From Planctomycetales bacterium (lineage in GTDB: Bacteria > Planctomycetota > Planctomycetia > Pirellulales > Pirellulaceae), in assembly GCA_020427005.1 (NCBI GenBank), contig JAGQOY010000012.1, forward strand, positions 1 to 64,000: DNA of 64,000 nucleotides, read 5' to 3'. Made by a program: the position numbers and the translations under genes. The notes under the pieces are model-generated. The model did not search any database. It was not told the origin of the DNA and saw nothing but the letters and a program-made list of their open reading frames with translations. Shown piece by piece: positions 62,287 to 64,000 of this stretch (position 1 is its first letter; each line of letters opens with the position of its first letter).

Positions 62287-62311
62287 GCCCATTTGCTTGG
62301 GCGAGTTTTTT
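62287..62311 (+). terminator. Terminator after cysNC
   Basis: Stem GCCCA / TGGGC with a 6-base loop, then GAG and TTTTTT. It is 110 bases after the cysNC stop. A weaker hairpin, TCCCTT (62213-62218) with AAGGGA (62226-62231), comes before it. Confidence 0.55.
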
Positions 62312-62385
62312 ACTCCTAGATGGTTTGAGAAGCATATTCGTTTGAGTCACAAGTTCACTAACTGGATGCCACAAAGAAATAGTCA

Positions 62386-64000
62386 ATGAGACCAATTAAG
62401 AAGTTGTTGGCGGCCAACCGTAGCGAAATTGCAACCCGAGTATTTCGCAGTGCACATGAATTGGGTATCCGAACGGTTGCCATCTATTCACATGAGGACC
62501 GTTTCGCACTTCATCGGTTTAAAGCCGACGAGGCCTATCAGATCGGTCGTCCGGGAGAACCCATTCGTTCTTATCTTGATATCGAAGGCATCGTCGAACT
62601 TTGTCTGCGCTACGACATTGACGCAGTACATCCCGGTTACGGTTTTTTGTCTGAAAACCCAAGCTTTGCGAAGGCCTTGGAGGCTGCCGGAATCATCTTT
62701 GTGGGCCCTAGCGTTGATGCTTTAGAAAAGCTGGGTGACAAAGTGGCCGCCAGACAAATCGCGATCAAAGCAGGTGTACCTGTTTTGCCTGGTAGTCCAG
62801 AAGCAATTCATCGACTCGGAGACGCACAAGAACTTGCCGCCAGCATGGGCTATCCGGTAATGCTAAAGGCCGCTAAGGGTGGAGGTGGTCGAGGCATGCG
62901 GATCGTGGAATCGCCTGAGCAATTGGCTTCATCGCTGGAAAGTGCCCAGCGAGAATCTCTGAACGCTTTCGGTAGTGACGAAGTGTTCGTTGAGAAACTT
63001 GTTCGAAATGCTCGGCATTTGGAAGTTCAACTCTTGGGTGACGGCCACGGCAACCTCATCCATCTGTTTGAAAGGGATTGCTCAGTTCAACGGCGTCACC
63101 AGAAGGTAGTTGAGCTGGCTCCAGCTCCGAATCTCCCTCGCACCATTGCGGCTGATTTGCATAGATACTCTCTGGCTCTAGGTAATGCAGTAGGTTATCG
63201 GGCGGCCGGAACAGTTGAGTTCCTATATGATACCGATGCGGATCGCGTGTACTTCATCGAGGTCAATCCACGCATACAAGTTGAGCATACGGTAACAGAG
63301 GAAGTGACCGGAATTGATCTGGTGCGAGCCCAGATACTGGTCTCCATGGGACACCAATTGGGAGATGACTTGGTTGGCTTGCCAACCCAATCAGAGGTAC
63401 ACACAACGGGCTTTGCCATTCAATGCCGAGTCACAACTGAAGATCCGTCCAATCAATTTCGCCCCGACTATGGCCGCATTACGCATTATCGGAGTGCCGG
63501 GGGGCTAGGAATTCGTTTGGATGCAGGTAGCGCCTTTAGTGGCGCAGTGGTTAACCCTTTCTATGATTCCATGCTGGTCAAAGTGACAGCCCGCGGGCGA
63601 ACACTGAGGGAATCGGCTGCCCGCATGGAACGCTGCTTGCAAGAGTTTCGGATTCGTGGCGTCAAAACCAATATCCCATTTCTCATCCAGTTGATCTGCA
63701 ATGAAAAATTCCTCTCCGGACAAGCGACTACCCGACTGATTGATACTACTCCGGGTCTATTTGAGATGCCGATACGCCGAGATCGTGCGACGCGGCTACT
63801 ACGATACATGGCAAACGTGATCGTCAATGGCAACGAACTTGTCAAGAATCGTCCCATTTCCAAGCGACGCCAGCCTGCGCATGTTCCTGTTACCCACCCG
63901 GTACCGCTTCCACAAGGCACACGCGATTTGCTGAAGGAAATGGGGCCTGCCAAATTTATTTCTTGGATTCGCGAGCAGAAAACACTGCTGTTAACCGATA
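62386..64000 (+). CDS. pyc: Pyruvate carboxylase, 3' end outside the window
   Basis: Biotin enzyme that carboxylates pyruvate to oxaloacetate. The visible 538 codons cover the biotin carboxylase domain: IKKLLAANRSEIATRVFRSA, HPGYGFLSENPSFAKAL, KAAKGGGGRGMRIV (ATP grasp loop) and YFIEVNPRIQVEHTVTEEVTG, with the active Arg in the last. The final segment TRLLRYMANVIVNGN ... GTRDLLKEMGPAKFISWIREQKTLLLTD enters the carboxyltransferase part typical of Pyc rather than AccC. The frame remains open at the window end. Confidence 0.95.
   Translation, partial: MRPIKKLLAANRSEIATRVFRSAHELGIRTVAIYSHEDRFALHRFKADEAYQIGRPGEPIRSYLDIEGIVELCLRYDIDAVHPGYGFLSENPSFAKALEAAGIIFVGPSVDALEKLGDKVAARQIAIKAGVPVLPGSPEAIHRLGDAQELAASMGYPVMLKAAKGGGGRGMRIVESPEQLASSLESAQRESLNAFGSDEVFVEKLVRNARHLEVQLLGDGHGNLIHLFERDCSVQRRHQKVVELAPAPNLPRTIAADLHRYSLALGNAVGYRAAGTVEFLYDTDADRVYFIEVNPRIQVEHTVTEEVTGIDLVRAQILVSMGHQLGDDLVGLPTQSEVHTTGFAIQCRVTTEDPSNQFRPDYGRITHYRSAGGLGIRLDAGSAFSGAVVNPFYDSMLVKVTARGRTLRESAARMERCLQEFRIRGVKTNIPFLIQLICNEKFLSGQATTRLIDTTPGLFEMPIRRDRATRLLRYMANVIVNGNELVKNRPISKRRQPAHVPVTHPVPLPQGTRDLLKEMGPAKFISWIREQKTLLLTD

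Overview
The window is a moderate-G+C chromosomal segment from a planctomycete, most likely of the Pirellulales/Pirellulaceae type. Three things support this. Two very large secreted repeat proteins carry the N-terminal LExLExRxxLA signature typical of planctomycete exported giants. EF-Tu has the planctomycete-type switch I (TKTVT instead of RGIT). The neighbourhood also mixes sulfatase, octaheme cytochrome, CysNC fusion and SUI1 genes as planctomycete genomes commonly do. No phage, transposase, integrase or CRISPR array was seen. These are readings of sequence and family knowledge; no database search was run.

Layout. 1-4406: 5' part of a giant secreted beta-helix protein (minus) built from seven ~576-bp tandem units and running off the window. 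5025-7893: guaB and an overlapping exported hypothetical. 8026-10118: leuC-leuD (minus) with a hairpin in the leuC leader. 10255-10643: a possible broken small gene. 10905-15306: exported hypothetical, acyl-ACP/CoA ligase and a HAF-repeat exported protein. 15832-18882: octaheme cytochrome lipoprotein with HEAT/TPR tail, abutting an NfeD-like membrane protein. 19132-28386: a chemotaxis island, cheX-cheY (minus) divergent from cheA-cheW-mcp-cheB-cheR (plus). 28910-35124: Ca2+/Na+ exchanger family protein, LutB-like Fe-S protein, SUI1 factor, SMP-30 lactonase, cupin and a methyltransferase. 35401-38595: a second secreted repeat protein with ~388-bp super-repeats. 39010-42026: sulfatase and proA.

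42171-57266 (minus) is a nearly complete ancestral information-processing superoperon. In transcription order it reads tRNA-Thr(TGT), tRNA-Tyr(GTA), tRNA-Gly(TCC), tRNA-Thr(GGT), tuf, tRNA-Trp(CCA), secE, nusG, rplK, rplA, rplJ, rplL, rpoB, rpoC. A promoter-like site lies just upstream and a strong terminator follows rpoC. The four-tRNA plus tuf order is the same as the E. coli tufB operon. 57501-64000 (plus) holds a HAD phosphatase, rsmG, the sulfate-activation genes cysD and cysNC, a terminator, and the first part of pyruvate carboxylase.

Functional threads. The che genes form a complete signalling set (receptor, CheW, CheA with a fused receiver, CheY, CheB, CheR, CheX phosphatase) without flagellar genes nearby. 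The tuf-rpoBC block supplies translation and transcription machinery. Three GC-rich CCTCCCC/GGGGAGG-type hairpins lie in separate intergenic gaps and may be a dispersed element or terminators. The strongest candidates for something undescribed are the two repeat giants, the structured leader in front of the exchanger gene, and the double-CheW hybrid CheA.
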